From positions 1 to 8,087 of the forward strand of contig DDIP01000341.1 of the NCBI GenBank assembly GCA_002338605.1: a stretch of 8,087 nt of DNA, read 5' to 3'. This stretch comes from Proteobacteria bacterium UBA1847. Lineage in GTDB: Bacteria; Pseudomonadota; Gammaproteobacteria; Steroidobacterales; Woeseiaceae. Of this stretch, positions 1 through 6,956 are shown one piece after another. A program made the position numbers and the translations under genes. Each line of letters begins with the position of its first letter. Position 1 is the stretch's first letter. A model generated the notes under the pieces. It did no database searches. It was not told the origin of the DNA and saw only the letters and a list, made by a program, of their open reading frames with translations.

Positions 1-1
1 A

Positions 2-580
2 CCAGCGGATGCCCGCCTTGGCGTGGGGCGGGATGGCCTGGACTATTTCAGCGCCGCAATACGCGAGTTATTCGAGGAAAGCGGCGTATTGCTCGCGGAC
101 CTGTCAAACCTGGATGAAAACCTGGTTGCCGTTCGCGACGGCCTGAACAGCGGTGCAGAAAGTTGGGCCGACGTCGTGATCCGTAACGAGCTGCAGCTGC
201 ACTGCGATCGCCTGCACTACATCAGCCACTGGATAACACCACCATTGTTTCCGAAACGATATTCGACCCGATTCTTTCTGACCGAATTGCCGAACGGGCA
301 GGACGCCCTGCACTGCGGCGGCGAAGTGACGGATTCGTGCTGGTCAACGGCGAGCGCGATGCTCGCCGCCGGGCGGCGCGGTGAGGCAAAGCTGCATTTC
401 CCGACCATCAAAACGCTGGAAAGCATTGACCGCCACAAGACGCTCCAGAGCCTGGTCGGCTGGGCGAAGTCCTGCGTCGAGTGGGGCATAACCAGCATGG
501 TTCCCATGGTCATCACCAGAGATGGCAAGCGGGAGATTGTACTGCCGGGCGACAAGGACTATCCCGGTGCGAAGTCATGA
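2..580 (+). CDS. Nudix hydrolase, NUDT19-like (5' partial)
   Basis: This is the C-terminal 192 residues of a Nudix-superfamily pyrophosphohydrolase; the reading frame is open to the left edge, so the start lies outside the window. The Nudix box core REL-FEE-SG is visible at window residues 21-28 (R21, E22, E25, E26, G28). These are the residues that bind the catalytic divalent metal in this family. The glutamate expected seven residues before the arginine is not present (leucine instead), a looser upstream half that fits the NUDT19/NUDT7-type CoA diphosphatases, whose AAIRE-FEE-GVLL signature it resembles. Such enzymes cleave CoA or acyl-CoA to 3',5'-ADP and (acyl-)phosphopantetheine in the cytoplasm. 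Substrate here is inference. An in-frame GTG at 23 is internal, because the conserved domain already runs upstream of it. The stop overlaps the next gene's start as ATGA, implying translational coupling. Confidence 0.85.
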   Translation, partial: PADARLGVGRDGLDYFSAAIRELFEESGVLLADLSNLDENLVAVRDGLNSGAESWADVVIRNELQLHCDRLHYISHWITPPLFPKRYSTRFFLTELPNGQDALHCGGEVTDSCWSTASAMLAAGRRGEAKLHFPTIKTLESIDRHKTLQSLVGWAKSCVEWGITSMVPMVITRDGKREIVLPGDKDYPGAKS

Positions 581-1422
581 ACGGTTTCGGGCCCAAGATG
601 CCGGTGTTCAGTGAGTTAGCCTCCGGGATTCGGCGCTTACTGGCGCCGAATCCATCGATGATGACCGGACCCGGGACAAACACTTATTTATTCGGCACCC
701 GGGAAGTCGCCGTGCTCGATCCGGGTCCGCTGATCGAAAGCCATCTCGATGCCATTGTCGAAACCGGTAGTGACATGATTCGGTGGATACTGGTGACTCA
801 CACGCATCCCGACCACTCACCGGCTGCCGCGGAGCTGGCGCGACGAACAGGTGCCGAACTCCTCGGCCGGCCGGCACCCGAGGGGCCTCACCAGGATGCG
901 ACTTTCGTGCCGGATCGTATCCTCATCGATGGCGAACGCCTGGCAATCGACGGTGCCGATATTGAAGTCATTCAAACGCCGGGTCACGCATCGAATCACA
1001 TTTGCTATCGCCACGTGGAACGCAACTGGATTTTTACCGGGGACCATGTCGTGGATGGTTCTACCGTGGTCATCGATCCGCCGGACGGTAATATGAGCGA
1101 CTACCTGAAATCACTGGCCCGGCTTAAAGCCTTCGCGCCGGTCGCGTTGGCGCCGGGTCACGGTGAGTTGATCAATGACCCGATCCGCATCATTGACTGG
1201 CTAATCGAGCACCGCTTGCAGCGTGAGGCAAAGGTTGCAATTGCCCTTAATGCGAATCCGGGACTGACGGCAATGGAGCTGGTGCCCTATGTTTATTGTG
1301 ATGTTGACCGCAAGCTCTTCGCGTGGGCGGAACGCTCCTTGCTCGCGCACCTTGTTAAGCTGGAACAGGACGGCAGGGCTTCGCGGCAGGGCGATATGTG
1401 GCGAGGTGGGCAAGATTTGTGA
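577..1422 (+). CDS. MBL-fold metallo-hydrolase, LACTB2-like
   Basis: This 281-residue protein has the metallo-beta-lactamase fold. The zinc motif T-H-T-H-P-D-H is at residues 74-80 (H75, H77, D79, H80). The further metal ligands follow in order: H136 (TPGHASNH), D155 (FTGDH) and H194 (APGHGE). The N-terminal APNPSMMTGPGTNTYL segment (23-38) and a C-terminal helical, winged-helix-like tail from about 215 are typical of the LACTB2/glyoxalase-II-like branch. Known members act on thioesters or as RNA endonucleases, so the substrate is open. The start at 577 was chosen over an in-frame GTG at 481 for two reasons: the 481 start adds residues that only overwrite the Nudix gene, and ATG 577 overlaps that gene's stop (ATGA). 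The first conserved family residues begin just after it. A second ATG at 598 is possible. There is no strong Shine-Dalgarno, consistent with coupling to the upstream gene. Confidence 0.9.
   Translation: MNGFGPKMPVFSELASGIRRLLAPNPSMMTGPGTNTYLFGTREVAVLDPGPLIESHLDAIVETGSDMIRWILVTHTHPDHSPAAAELARRTGAELLGRPAPEGPHQDATFVPDRILIDGERLAIDGADIEVIQTPGHASNHICYRHVERNWIFTGDHVVDGSTVVIDPPDGNMSDYLKSLARLKAFAPVALAPGHGELINDPIRIIDWLIEHRLQREAKVAIALNANPGLTAMELVPYVYCDVDRKLFAWAERSLLAHLVKLEQDGRASRQGDMWRGGQDL
1403..1410 (+). promoter_or_regulatory. Ribosome binding site deciding the GTG 1419 start
   Basis: GAGGTGGG lies eight bases before GTG 1419 inside the end of the MBL gene. It is well placed for 1419 but downstream of the competing GTG at 1398, so it supports the shorter, GTGA-overlapping start of the membrane-anchored protein. 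Confidence 0.55.
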
Positions 1423-2552
1423 AAAAAAGGGTCGCTCTGCTGGTTCTTGCTCTACTCGTTCTGACGGTAACTTATATTTTCCGACACGAGCCGGGCAACA
1501 GCGCAGCAATCCGATCGGTGGAATCTGGCGCACCGTTCATCGAAGCGACAGCTGCTGAGGATTCTGTCCCCAGACCTGGAGTTGACGAGGAGTTCGTTGT
1601 TTCACCGGAGTGTCCGGATTATTCCGGACCGGATGATCCGCGCAAGACATACGGTGACGTTAAAAATGAGCTTGAAAGCGCGATCGTTTCGCTGCAGGGA
1701 AGCGGGTCGCCAATGCATTGGCTGGCCGCAAGCATCCTGCTGGCGGACACGGAGTCGGAACTCGCATTGCAAATGCTGCAAAACCTGGCGAGGACTGAGG
1801 CGACTTCAAGTGTAGCCACCTGGCGAATGCTGATCCTCTGCGATCAGAGGAGAATTGCTGCTTGCAATTCGCCGAGTATTGAAGAGCTCGCAATTAAAGC
1901 GGACGCCGACAACGGCATGATGTGGGCCCAAGTTGCAGGCCGGCGCTTCGCGGTCGGGCGTGACGAGGAGGCGATTGAGGCCATGCGCCGCGCGATTGCC
2001 GCGCGGCGATTCGATACGTATTTTGCCGAGCAGATGCAGGCGCTGGAACGCGGTTTCGCTGCTGTGACGGGCTGGACTTACCCGGAACGCATCATCTACG
2101 GGAGTGACTCGATTGCATCGAATCCCTCGAACCTGGTTGCTATTCATGAGTATTGCCGACGCACCAACTCGACTGAAGGGATCGAGCTATGCGACGAGTT
2201 GGGGGAGCGCATTTATGTGGAGGGCGGCGAGACATCGGCCCGGCTAATTGGCATCGAAATGCGCCAGGCTGTTCTCGAAAGCCGCGCTGATGACAACCAA
2301 CTGGCTGCCCTTGATCAGGACTATCTTGATCTAAAGGCGCTGCAGTCGGCCCTGTTTGAGGATGTCGGAGCGCTGAACCTGTTGCTCAATGACGAGCAGG
2401 TAATGCGTGATTTTATCAGCACAATTGATGCGCATGGCGAAGTGGAGGCGGCCCTGTTGCTTCAGGAACGTACCGACAGACTTCGAGCGACGCCAGGATA
2501 TGATCAATGCAATTTCGCAAGCAATCCCTACATAAATATGGACGGACCCTGA
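1419..2552 (+). CDS. Membrane-anchored helical protein, unknown function
   Basis: I do not recognise this 377-residue protein. It begins MKKR, then has one hydrophobic stretch (about residues 5-21, rich in Leu and Val) with no clear signal-peptidase site. It is best read as an inner-membrane signal anchor with the remainder in the periplasm; a cleaved Sec signal is possible. A low-complexity acidic/proline linker (about 25-75) precedes an alpha-helical body. Residues 99-125 and 167-199 look TPR-like (the second has W-A-x(3)-G-x(6)-G-x(3)-EAI-x(6)-AI). The chain ends shortly after a single Cys in a CNFASNP segment. The GTG at 1419 was preferred to the in-frame GTG at 1398. It overlaps the preceding stop as GTGA, has a GAGGTGGG sequence (1403-1410) eight bases upstream, and leaves a proper basic N-terminus before the hydrophobic segment. 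Coupling to the MBL gene suggests co-expression, not a known function. Confidence 0.8.
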   Translation: MKKRVALLVLALLVLTVTYIFRHEPGNSAAIRSVESGAPFIEATAAEDSVPRPGVDEEFVVSPECPDYSGPDDPRKTYGDVKNELESAIVSLQGSGSPMHWLAASILLADTESELALQMLQNLARTEATSSVATWRMLILCDQRRIAACNSPSIEELAIKADADNGMMWAQVAGRRFAVGRDEEAIEAMRRAIAARRFDTYFAEQMQALERGFAAVTGWTYPERIIYGSDSIASNPSNLVAIHEYCRRTNSTEGIELCDELGERIYVEGGETSARLIGIEMRQAVLESRADDNQLAALDQDYLDLKALQSALFEDVGALNLLLNDEQVMRDFISTIDAHGEVEAALLLQERTDRLRATPGYDQCNFASNPYINMDGP

Positions 2553-2569
2553 GCACATCGCGTCGTGGC

Positions 2570-2598
2570 TTGATTAGCGGCGCAACATCGCATAGCGT
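2570..2598 (+). promoter_or_regulatory. Possible weak sigma-70-type promoter for fdxA
   Basis: The 73-nt gap between the anchored protein and fdxA holds TTGATT (2570-2575), then 17 bases, then TAGCGT (2593-2598). The -35-like box is fair and the -10-like box poor (three of six consensus bases). I see no convincing terminator hairpin in the gap, so read-through from the upstream genes is equally possible. No Fur-box- or IscR-like palindrome was recognised here. Confidence 0.2.
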
Positions 2599-2613
2599 AA
2601 CGCGCTCCAGAGC

Positions 2614-2618
2614 AGGGA
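2614..2618 (+). promoter_or_regulatory. Ribosome binding site of fdxA
   Basis: AGGGA with a seven-base spacer before ATG 2626. This is the clearest Shine-Dalgarno among the plus-strand genes and suggests that fdxA is translated independently of the coupled genes upstream. Confidence 0.6.
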
Positions 2619-2625
2619 CCAGAGC

Positions 2626-2949
2626 ATGACATTCGTAGTTACCGAAGCTTGTATTAAATGTAAGTTGACCGATTGCGTCGAAGTTTGCCCAGTGGACTGC
2701 TTTCACGAAGGGCCGAATTTTCTTGTGATCGATCCGGACGAATGCATCGACTGTACTCTGTGCGAGCCGGAGTGTCCGGTTGAGGCAATTTACTCGGAAG
2801 ATGAGCTGCCGCCAGGCCAGGAGAAGTTTCTGCAGATCAATGCAGACCTGTCGCAGGACTGGCCGGTCATTACCGAGATGAAAGACCCTCCTGAAGATGC
2901 CGACGACTGGCGCGACGTCAAGGATAAACTGCAGTACCTCGAACGCTAG
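2626..2949 (+). CDS. fdxA: 7Fe-8S ferredoxin FdxA
   Basis: This 107-residue cytoplasmic electron carrier has one [3Fe-4S] and one [4Fe-4S] cluster, the Azotobacter ferredoxin I type. All nine family cysteines are visible: C9, C12, C17, C21 and C25 in [20 protein letters not shown], and C40, C43, C46 and C50 in [16 protein letters not shown]. Allowing for the initiator Met, the spacing equals that known for the family. By that knowledge C9, C17 and C50 hold the 3Fe cluster, and C21, C40, C43 and C46 the 4Fe cluster. The acidic C-terminal extension (about 60-107, with [10 protein letters not shown] and a QDWPVIT segment) is typical of FdxA and distinguishes it from short 2[4Fe-4S] ferredoxins. 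Length is normal and the gene is intact. The partner oxidoreductase is not in the window, and neighbouring hydrolases need no electrons, so adjacency probably reflects position more than function. Confidence 0.97.
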   Translation: MTFVVTEACIKCKLTDCVEVCPVDCFHEGPNFLVIDPDECIDCTLCEPECPVEAIYSEDELPPGQEKFLQINADLSQDWPVITEMKDPPEDADDWRDVKDKLQYLER

Positions 2950-2970
2950 GGCGTCTGCGCACAGTCCTGC

Positions 2971-3870
2971 ATGAGCAGCATTCGCGCAAAACTGGTTCGT
3001 TCAATGTCCTCTGCAATTTTGCGGCGATACGATGCAGCGACGCTTGATATCGGGCGAATTCGGCGACAGACCGCGTGGCTCGGCAAGCTGCAGCTGACGG
3101 CGTTTGGTGTGACAGTCGATCGGGATGAAATCAATGCCCTGCACGCAGAGTGGCTGACGCCCAAAACCCGCAGCGACGGCAAGCTGCTGCTCTATCTTCA
3201 CGGTGGTGGCTATATTGTCGGTGGCTGTGACATGCATCGTCACATGGTGAGCCACATCGCCAGGGCTGGTCAGATACAGGCGCTCGTGCCGGAGTATCGA
3301 CTGGCGCCCGAGCACCGGTTTCCTGCGGCGGTGGATGATGCCGTTGGCGTATTCCACAGCGTTCTGAAAATGGGTATCAACGCTCACGATATTGTCATCG
3401 CCGGCGATTCGGCGGGCGGCGGGCTTGCCGTTGCGACTTTGCTGGCGCTTCGGGATGCAGGCGAGGCAATGCCTGGTGCGGCCGTCTTGCTATCGCCTTT
3501 TCTTGACGCAACGGGCAGCGGCGATTCAATGCGAACGCGCGCCGATGTCGATCCTTGGTTTAATGCCAATGACCTGCCTGTTATTGCCGCTCACTACTGC
3601 GAACCTCATCAGAAACGCTTTCCGCTCGTGTCGCCGGTGTTTGCCGACGTCGAGGGTTTACCGCCAATGCTCATCCAGGTTGGTGACCATGAGATCCTGC
3701 TGAGCGACTCGAAGCGATTTGCGGATCTCCTGGTTGCTGCCGGTATTGACGTGGATCTCACTGTTTGGCCGGAGATGTACCACGTATTTCAGATGTTCGT
3801 CGGCAAGATACCGGAGGCCCGGCAGGCAATTGACAGAATTGGCGACTACATTCGGTCGAGCTTCAACTAG
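2971..3870 (+). CDS. Alpha/beta hydrolase, family IV (HSL-like) esterase
   Basis: This 299-residue cytoplasmic carboxylesterase-type enzyme belongs to the bacterial hormone-sensitive-lipase family. The oxyanion-hole motif HGGGYIVGG is at 77-85, YRLAPEHRFPAA at 109-120, and the nucleophile elbow GDSAGG at 145-150 (Ser147). The acid lies in VGDHEILLSDS (237-247). Aligned by eye to the family's DPLxDE motif the catalytic acid is E241, with D239 as the alternative. The base is H271 in MYHVFQMF. Expected reaction is hydrolysis of short- to medium-chain acyl esters; the true substrate is unknown. The gene starts 21 bases after fdxA. Neither ATG 2971 nor the in-frame ATG 3004 has a good Shine-Dalgarno. 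I kept 2971 as the longer reading, but the start is uncertain by 11 residues. Its TAG stop overlaps the convergent methyltransferase stop. Confidence 0.93.
   Translation: MSSIRAKLVRSMSSAILRRYDAATLDIGRIRRQTAWLGKLQLTAFGVTVDRDEINALHAEWLTPKTRSDGKLLLYLHGGGYIVGGCDMHRHMVSHIARAGQIQALVPEYRLAPEHRFPAAVDDAVGVFHSVLKMGINAHDIVIAGDSAGGGLAVATLLALRDAGEAMPGAAVLLSPFLDATGSGDSMRTRADVDPWFNANDLPVIAAHYCEPHQKRFPLVSPVFADVEGLPPMLIQVGDHEILLSDSKRFADLLVAAGIDVDLTVWPEMYHVFQMFVGKIPEARQAIDRIGDYIRSSFN
3867..3870. other. Shared CTAG: overlapping convergent stop codons
   Basis: The palindrome CTAG supplies TAG to the plus-strand alpha/beta hydrolase (3868-3870) and TAG to the minus-strand methyltransferase (3869-3867). The genes meet tail to tail with no intergenic DNA, so any terminator for either transcript must lie inside the other gene, or transcripts overlap as antisense. 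I found no strong hairpin with a T-tract at the junction. Confidence 0.9.
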
Positions 3871-5234
3871 AACGCCGATTGTTTGCGCGAGTCGTCGTAC
3901 ATCCGGGTCAGGAATGAACGGATCGCCGGTTCGGCCTCATCGCGCGTCATAAGTTTCTGTTTTTCAAGAACAATTGCCATGTCTTTGATGGATCGCCTGC
4001 CGTCGATCAACGACATGATAAATGAGTAAATTTGCGTCGTCATGGCCTGCTGGCGAAACGATGGACTGAGCGGTACCGGATCCTTGCCGGTGACTATCCA
4101 GTCCGGCAGTGCCTTGTGGCGTTCGGGTTTTCGGACTTCGCGTTCCTTGTAGGTCGAAAACGTAAACACGCGTTCCCGGCGACCGTGCCGGCTCGCTGGT
4201 GAGTCCATGTAGGGGATGGTCGCTTGCGAAACGTAAGGATCCGAAAAACCACCTTCGGCCACAATCGCTTTGACCTCTTCGGGACTGTAGCGTCGTGCAC
4301 GCTCAGGATTTGCGAAAGCCAATGACCCGAAATTGACCCATCGACCGCCGTCTTTCAACAGGTTGTTGATACGTGCCGCTAGGATCGACAGGTCTTCACC
4401 AATAATGTCGATCAACCACGGCGTAACGATGGTGTCGAAGGTTCCATCCGGAAACGGTGGACGCAAGGCATCGCCGAATACCAGGTGGAAATTTTCACCA
4501 ACGTGGTGGGGCGCCTGGAGCTTTCTTAATATCGCATCGTCTTCATAGGACAGCGGCGCGATTGGAAATTCGTAGAGTTTAAGTGTCTCACCTGACGTTA
4601 CCGATCTCGCGACAAGCATCAGAAGTGGATTGAAATCCATGGCGACGGTCAAGGTGCAATCCAGTACCGTGTGAATGTCGTAGGCCAGTCGTCCGGCGCC
4701 AGCTCCAAGGACAAGTATATTGCCGAGTTCGGCATGGTCATGAAGCACGGCGCGAACCTGCTGCAGTGAGGCCTGGTTTTCTTCATCGCCCCAGGCCCAG
4801 TCACGATGAATGTTCGGATAATAAGTATTCAGACCCTGATCGCTGGGCAGTCGCGTGCGAAGCGCGAGGTAAGTTTCAAAGTTACCTTGCAGAAGCTGGA
4901 CCTCGACCGGTCGCAACAGCTTTTGCAGCGTTCGCTTGTGTGATTCGACCGCCTTCTTGTAGCGTGTCACTCGACGTCGCGAAAGGTCTCTCAAATCATC
5001 GTTTTGCAGCTCCTTGTCCAGTCCGGCGATTTCATGGCTAAGCTGCTGCAATGAAAATTGCAGGCGGCCACGCCATTCACCGAGCGTCGCCATGGGCTCG
5101 GCGAAAAGCCAGGGCATGCCTTCGATAAGCGGAAAGTCAACTTTGCACGCCTTGCAATGCCAGGCGTCGTCGGATAATTCGAGCGGTGTCTTGTCGCAGC
5201 GCGGACAGGCGAGAAGTGAGGCGAGTGCAGTCAT
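3867..5234 (-). CDS. Zn-ribbon / carnosine-MTase-like / PqqD-like methyltransferase
   Basis: This 455-residue protein has three visible parts. Residues 1-44 form a Trm112-like zinc ribbon (C10-P-R-C13 and C27-K-A-C30, then DFPLIEGMPWLF). Residues 50-120 are charged and helical, possibly coiled coil. Residues 136-362 form a class I SAM-dependent methyltransferase with motif I ILVLGAGAGRLAYDI (173-187), acidic D200 after strand 2, GD at 254-255, FDTIVTPWLIDII (266-278), and LKDGGRWVNFGSL (293-305). The RDWAWGDEE lead-in (144-152), the GRLAYDI helix and the WVNFGSL end match the N2227/carnosine N-methyltransferase family as I recall it. However, the His of that family's FIDTAHN segment is Gly here (IDIIGED), so carnosine is probably not the substrate. 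Residues 385-448 resemble a PqqD-like winged helix (IYSFIMSLIDGRRSIKDMA). The N-terminal ATG follows a weak GGA and the upstream inverted repeat. The substrate is unknown, and no peptide or PQQ genes are near. Confidence 0.82.
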   Translation of the reverse strand: MTALASLLACPRCDKTPLELSDDAWHCKACKVDFPLIEGMPWLFAEPMATLGEWRGRLQFSLQQLSHEIAGLDKELQNDDLRDLSRRRVTRYKKAVESHKRTLQKLLRPVEVQLLQGNFETYLALRTRLPSDQGLNTYYPNIHRDWAWGDEENQASLQQVRAVLHDHAELGNILVLGAGAGRLAYDIHTVLDCTLTVAMDFNPLLMLVARSVTSGETLKLYEFPIAPLSYEDDAILRKLQAPHHVGENFHLVFGDALRPPFPDGTFDTIVTPWLIDIIGEDLSILAARINNLLKDGGRWVNFGSLAFANPERARRYSPEEVKAIVAEGGFSDPYVSQATIPYMDSPASRHGRRERVFTFSTYKEREVRKPERHKALPDWIVTGKDPVPLSPSFRQQAMTTQIYSFIMSLIDGRRSIKDMAIVLEKQKLMTRDEAEPAIRSFLTRMYDDSRKQSAF

Positions 5235-5263
5235 TCCAACGAATTATGCACCAATTGACAAGA

Positions 5264-5313
5264 TAAGGTGGCAGTCACCCTAACTCACCGAAGTTAGGGT
5301 GACTGCCACCTTA
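5264..5313. repeat. Perfect 22-bp inverted repeat with 6-nt loop, nested palindromes
   Basis: The left arm (5264-5285, beginning TAAGGTGGCAGTCACC) is exactly complementary to the right arm (5292-5313), around the loop CACCGA (5286-5291). Each arm also contains a near-palindrome, GGTGACTGCCACC or its complement, with five of six base pairs around a central base. The element can therefore fold as one long stem or as two small hairpins. It fills most of the 82-bp gap between two minus-strand genes and begins three bases from the stop of the Tat-signal protein. It could act as a transcript-end stabiliser or attenuator between the genes. It could instead be a small mobile repeat (REP/BIME or MITE type). 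A copy number elsewhere in the genome cannot be seen from here. Confidence 0.9.
5272..5313 (-). terminator. Possible terminator/attenuator after the Tat protein gene
   Basis: Read on the minus strand, the inverted-repeat stem follows the Tat protein stop almost immediately. What follows the stem is TTATCTTGTC-like, only moderately T-rich, so intrinsic termination would be weak. Partial attenuation before the methyltransferase gene, or protection of the upstream mRNA 3' end, is as likely as full termination. Confidence 0.3.
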
Positions 5314-5316
5314 ATT

Positions 5317-6930
5317 TTAGGTTGGGTTGGAAATGACGCCGTTTACGATGGGTGTGAACGCGGTCAGGCTGTCCTGAAGTGCTGCGTTGCCCAGGCCGTG
5401 ATTCGGAAACAGCGTGCCGAAGTTGCCCTGGTCGCCGTGCAGCGCCATGTAGTTCAGTATCACAGCATTCACAAGCAAGTTGACGTTGTTGGCCACCGGC
5501 GTGGCGGCTCGCATAACCGAGCCACCCGCATCCATCGCACCGATTTGCTGGTGAATCGCCTGGATGTCCGGTGTCCCGCCCATCAATGTCGGCCGTCGAG
5601 TCGGGTTGTAGACGAGGAAAAAGGATGCTGCGGTCGACGAGTTGTCACTCGACCATTCACCCTTGCCGCGACCCGCCGCCGAATTGTCGATCGCGCCGTT
5701 CGATGACAGTGAACCGTCGCTGAAGACGTACATCATGACCGGCTTGCCGAGGCGCGCCGCGTATTCGAGTACCGCACCCATGCACCGGCCCGCTCGTTCG
5801 TCCTTGACTTCGCCCTCGGCACGGGCACCGCCATGATAGTCGTAGCCACCCATTTCGATACAGCCTGCACCAGCGAAACCGTTCATCACGAGTTTCATGA
5901 CGGACGCGGTCTTGCGGAATTCCTGGCCGTCGCGGTCATTGGCGTTGAATTCCGCTGAGGTGAAAATTCCGGTGCCGTCATCGGCAACAATATCCGGGTC
6001 GATTGACGGATCGATCGGCGTTGCGCCAAAGCGTTCAGCGATGTCTGCCGCCTTCAGGTAGCCACAACGGACCGCCTGCTTGATTGCCGCGTCAGTCGCG
6101 ATCTGCGTATTGACCGTATTCATCTTCTGATCGCTGAGGCGATAGATGGACTCCATCACTGCCGTTGCGTCATTCTCAGAAAGAATGCCGACCAGGTCGC
6201 CGGTATCCACCAGGTTCACAACGTCACTGGGACGATCAACCTTGGTCGGACGAAGTTCGGGATCAAACAACGCGGCAGGTAACATCGAGTTACCACCGGA
6301 GTCGGTGTTCTCCGAACCGGTCAGCGTCAGGATCGAACCCTTCGCGCCAGCGCGGGCAATGCCGTACATCGGGTTGTGGGGATTGTTGCCGGTGTCATTA
6401 TCCGACCGTGCCGGAATCACCGCGCCATTGATATTCGCTTCCCGCCCGGGTGACAGGCTGGCCATGATGCCGCGACGGAATGCGCTGTCGCTGTGGAAGC
6501 CAAGCCCGAGATCGAAGTTGGCATACGGCAAACCGGTTGTCGGATCGTTAAGGCCCGGAACCATGTCGCCCGGCAGGCCCATTTTCTGGTAGCCAGAGGT
6601 GCTCAGGAAATCACTTTGCCCGCCTTGTTGCCCGACGAGGACGTTCGATCCTGCGATGTTTGCGCCGCCGGCAAGATCAAAACAGATGAACGGAATCTTG
6701 CCCGCGCCATCCGTGATCTGACAGGGGTTCGCGAGCAGGCTGTCGAGGTCACCCGAAAGTGCCAACGCATTGCGAGGATTCGCGAACATGCTGAGGACGC
6801 CACCACCGACCGTATAGGCGGCCCCGGTCATGAATCCCTGCGCTACAAACTGTCGTCGCGTGACAGGACGCGGATGATCTCCGTGAAGCTGCGGCGCATC
6901 CCAGTGCCGTGCATTTCGTTTCTTAGCCAT
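5317..6930 (-). CDS. Tat-exported protein, divergent DUF1501-like
   Basis: This 537-residue protein has a long N-region and a twin-arginine signal: TRRQFV at 24-29, hydrophobic stretch about 32-49, likely cleavage after NALA near residue 57. It should therefore be exported folded to the periplasm or beyond. The mature part starts with a FDLAGGAN strand-turn (84-91) and has a GGYDYHGG motif at 361-368. A helix follows (AGRCMGAVLEYAARL), then VMMYVFSDGS. This order resembles DUF1501 proteins of the alkaline-phosphatase/sulfatase-like fold, but the family's usual EFGRT ending is absent, so membership is tentative. The region between is rich in Gly, Asn and Asp, as in secreted proteins. The start at 6930 was preferred over an in-frame codon at 6999: it has AAGGGAA at good spacing and gives a normal MAKKR N-terminus, whereas 6999 would run 43 bases into the upstream gene. 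It follows the LamG gene by 26 bases, so the two are probably co-transcribed. Confidence 0.75.
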   Translation of the reverse strand: MAKKRNARHWDAPQLHGDHPRPVTRRQFVAQGFMTGAAYTVGGGVLSMFANPRNALALSGDLDSLLANPCQITDGAGKIPFICFDLAGGANIAGSNVLVGQQGGQSDFLSTSGYQKMGLPGDMVPGLNDPTTGLPYANFDLGLGFHSDSAFRRGIMASLSPGREANINGAVIPARSDNDTGNNPHNPMYGIARAGAKGSILTLTGSENTDSGGNSMLPAALFDPELRPTKVDRPSDVVNLVDTGDLVGILSENDATAVMESIYRLSDQKMNTVNTQIATDAAIKQAVRCGYLKAADIAERFGATPIDPSIDPDIVADDGTGIFTSAEFNANDRDGQEFRKTASVMKLVMNGFAGAGCIEMGGYDYHGGARAEGEVKDERAGRCMGAVLEYAARLGKPVMMYVFSDGSLSSNGAIDNSAAGRGKGEWSSDNSSTAASFFLVYNPTRRPTLMGGTPDIQAIHQQIGAMDAGGSVMRAATPVANNVNLLVNAVILNYMALHGDQGNFGTLFPNHGLGNAALQDSLTAFTPIVNGVISNPT

Positions 6931-6938
6931 CTTCTGTA

Positions 6939-6945
6939 TTCCCTT
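6939..6945 (-). promoter_or_regulatory. Ribosome binding site of the Tat-signal protein
   Basis: On the minus strand AAGGGAA ends eight bases before ATG 6930. It lies in the 26-base gap after the LamG gene stop and fixes the start at 6930 rather than 6999. Confidence 0.65.
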
Positions 6946-6956
6946 TTTGTCCTGTC

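Noticed and set aside
481..576. Extended N-terminus for the MBL-fold protein from an in-frame GTG at 481
   Set aside because: The added residues only read the Nudix gene in another frame; ATG 577 overlaps that gene's stop and sits just before the family's conserved region.
1986..2008. Perfect 9-bp GC-rich inverted repeat CGCCGCGCG with a 5-base loop
   Set aside because: It lies inside a coding region and is explained by the codons for the symmetric peptide RRAIAARR; no T-tract follows.
2553..2625. Terminator or metal-responsive operator upstream of fdxA
   Set aside because: The only small symmetry (GCGTaACGC) has a one-base centre and no T-tract, and no known operator palindrome was recognised.
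5299..5706. Plus-strand open frame starting within the inverted repeat
   Set aside because: It is antisense to the Tat protein gene, has Arg/Val-rich composition typical of a shadow frame, and shows no recognisable motif.
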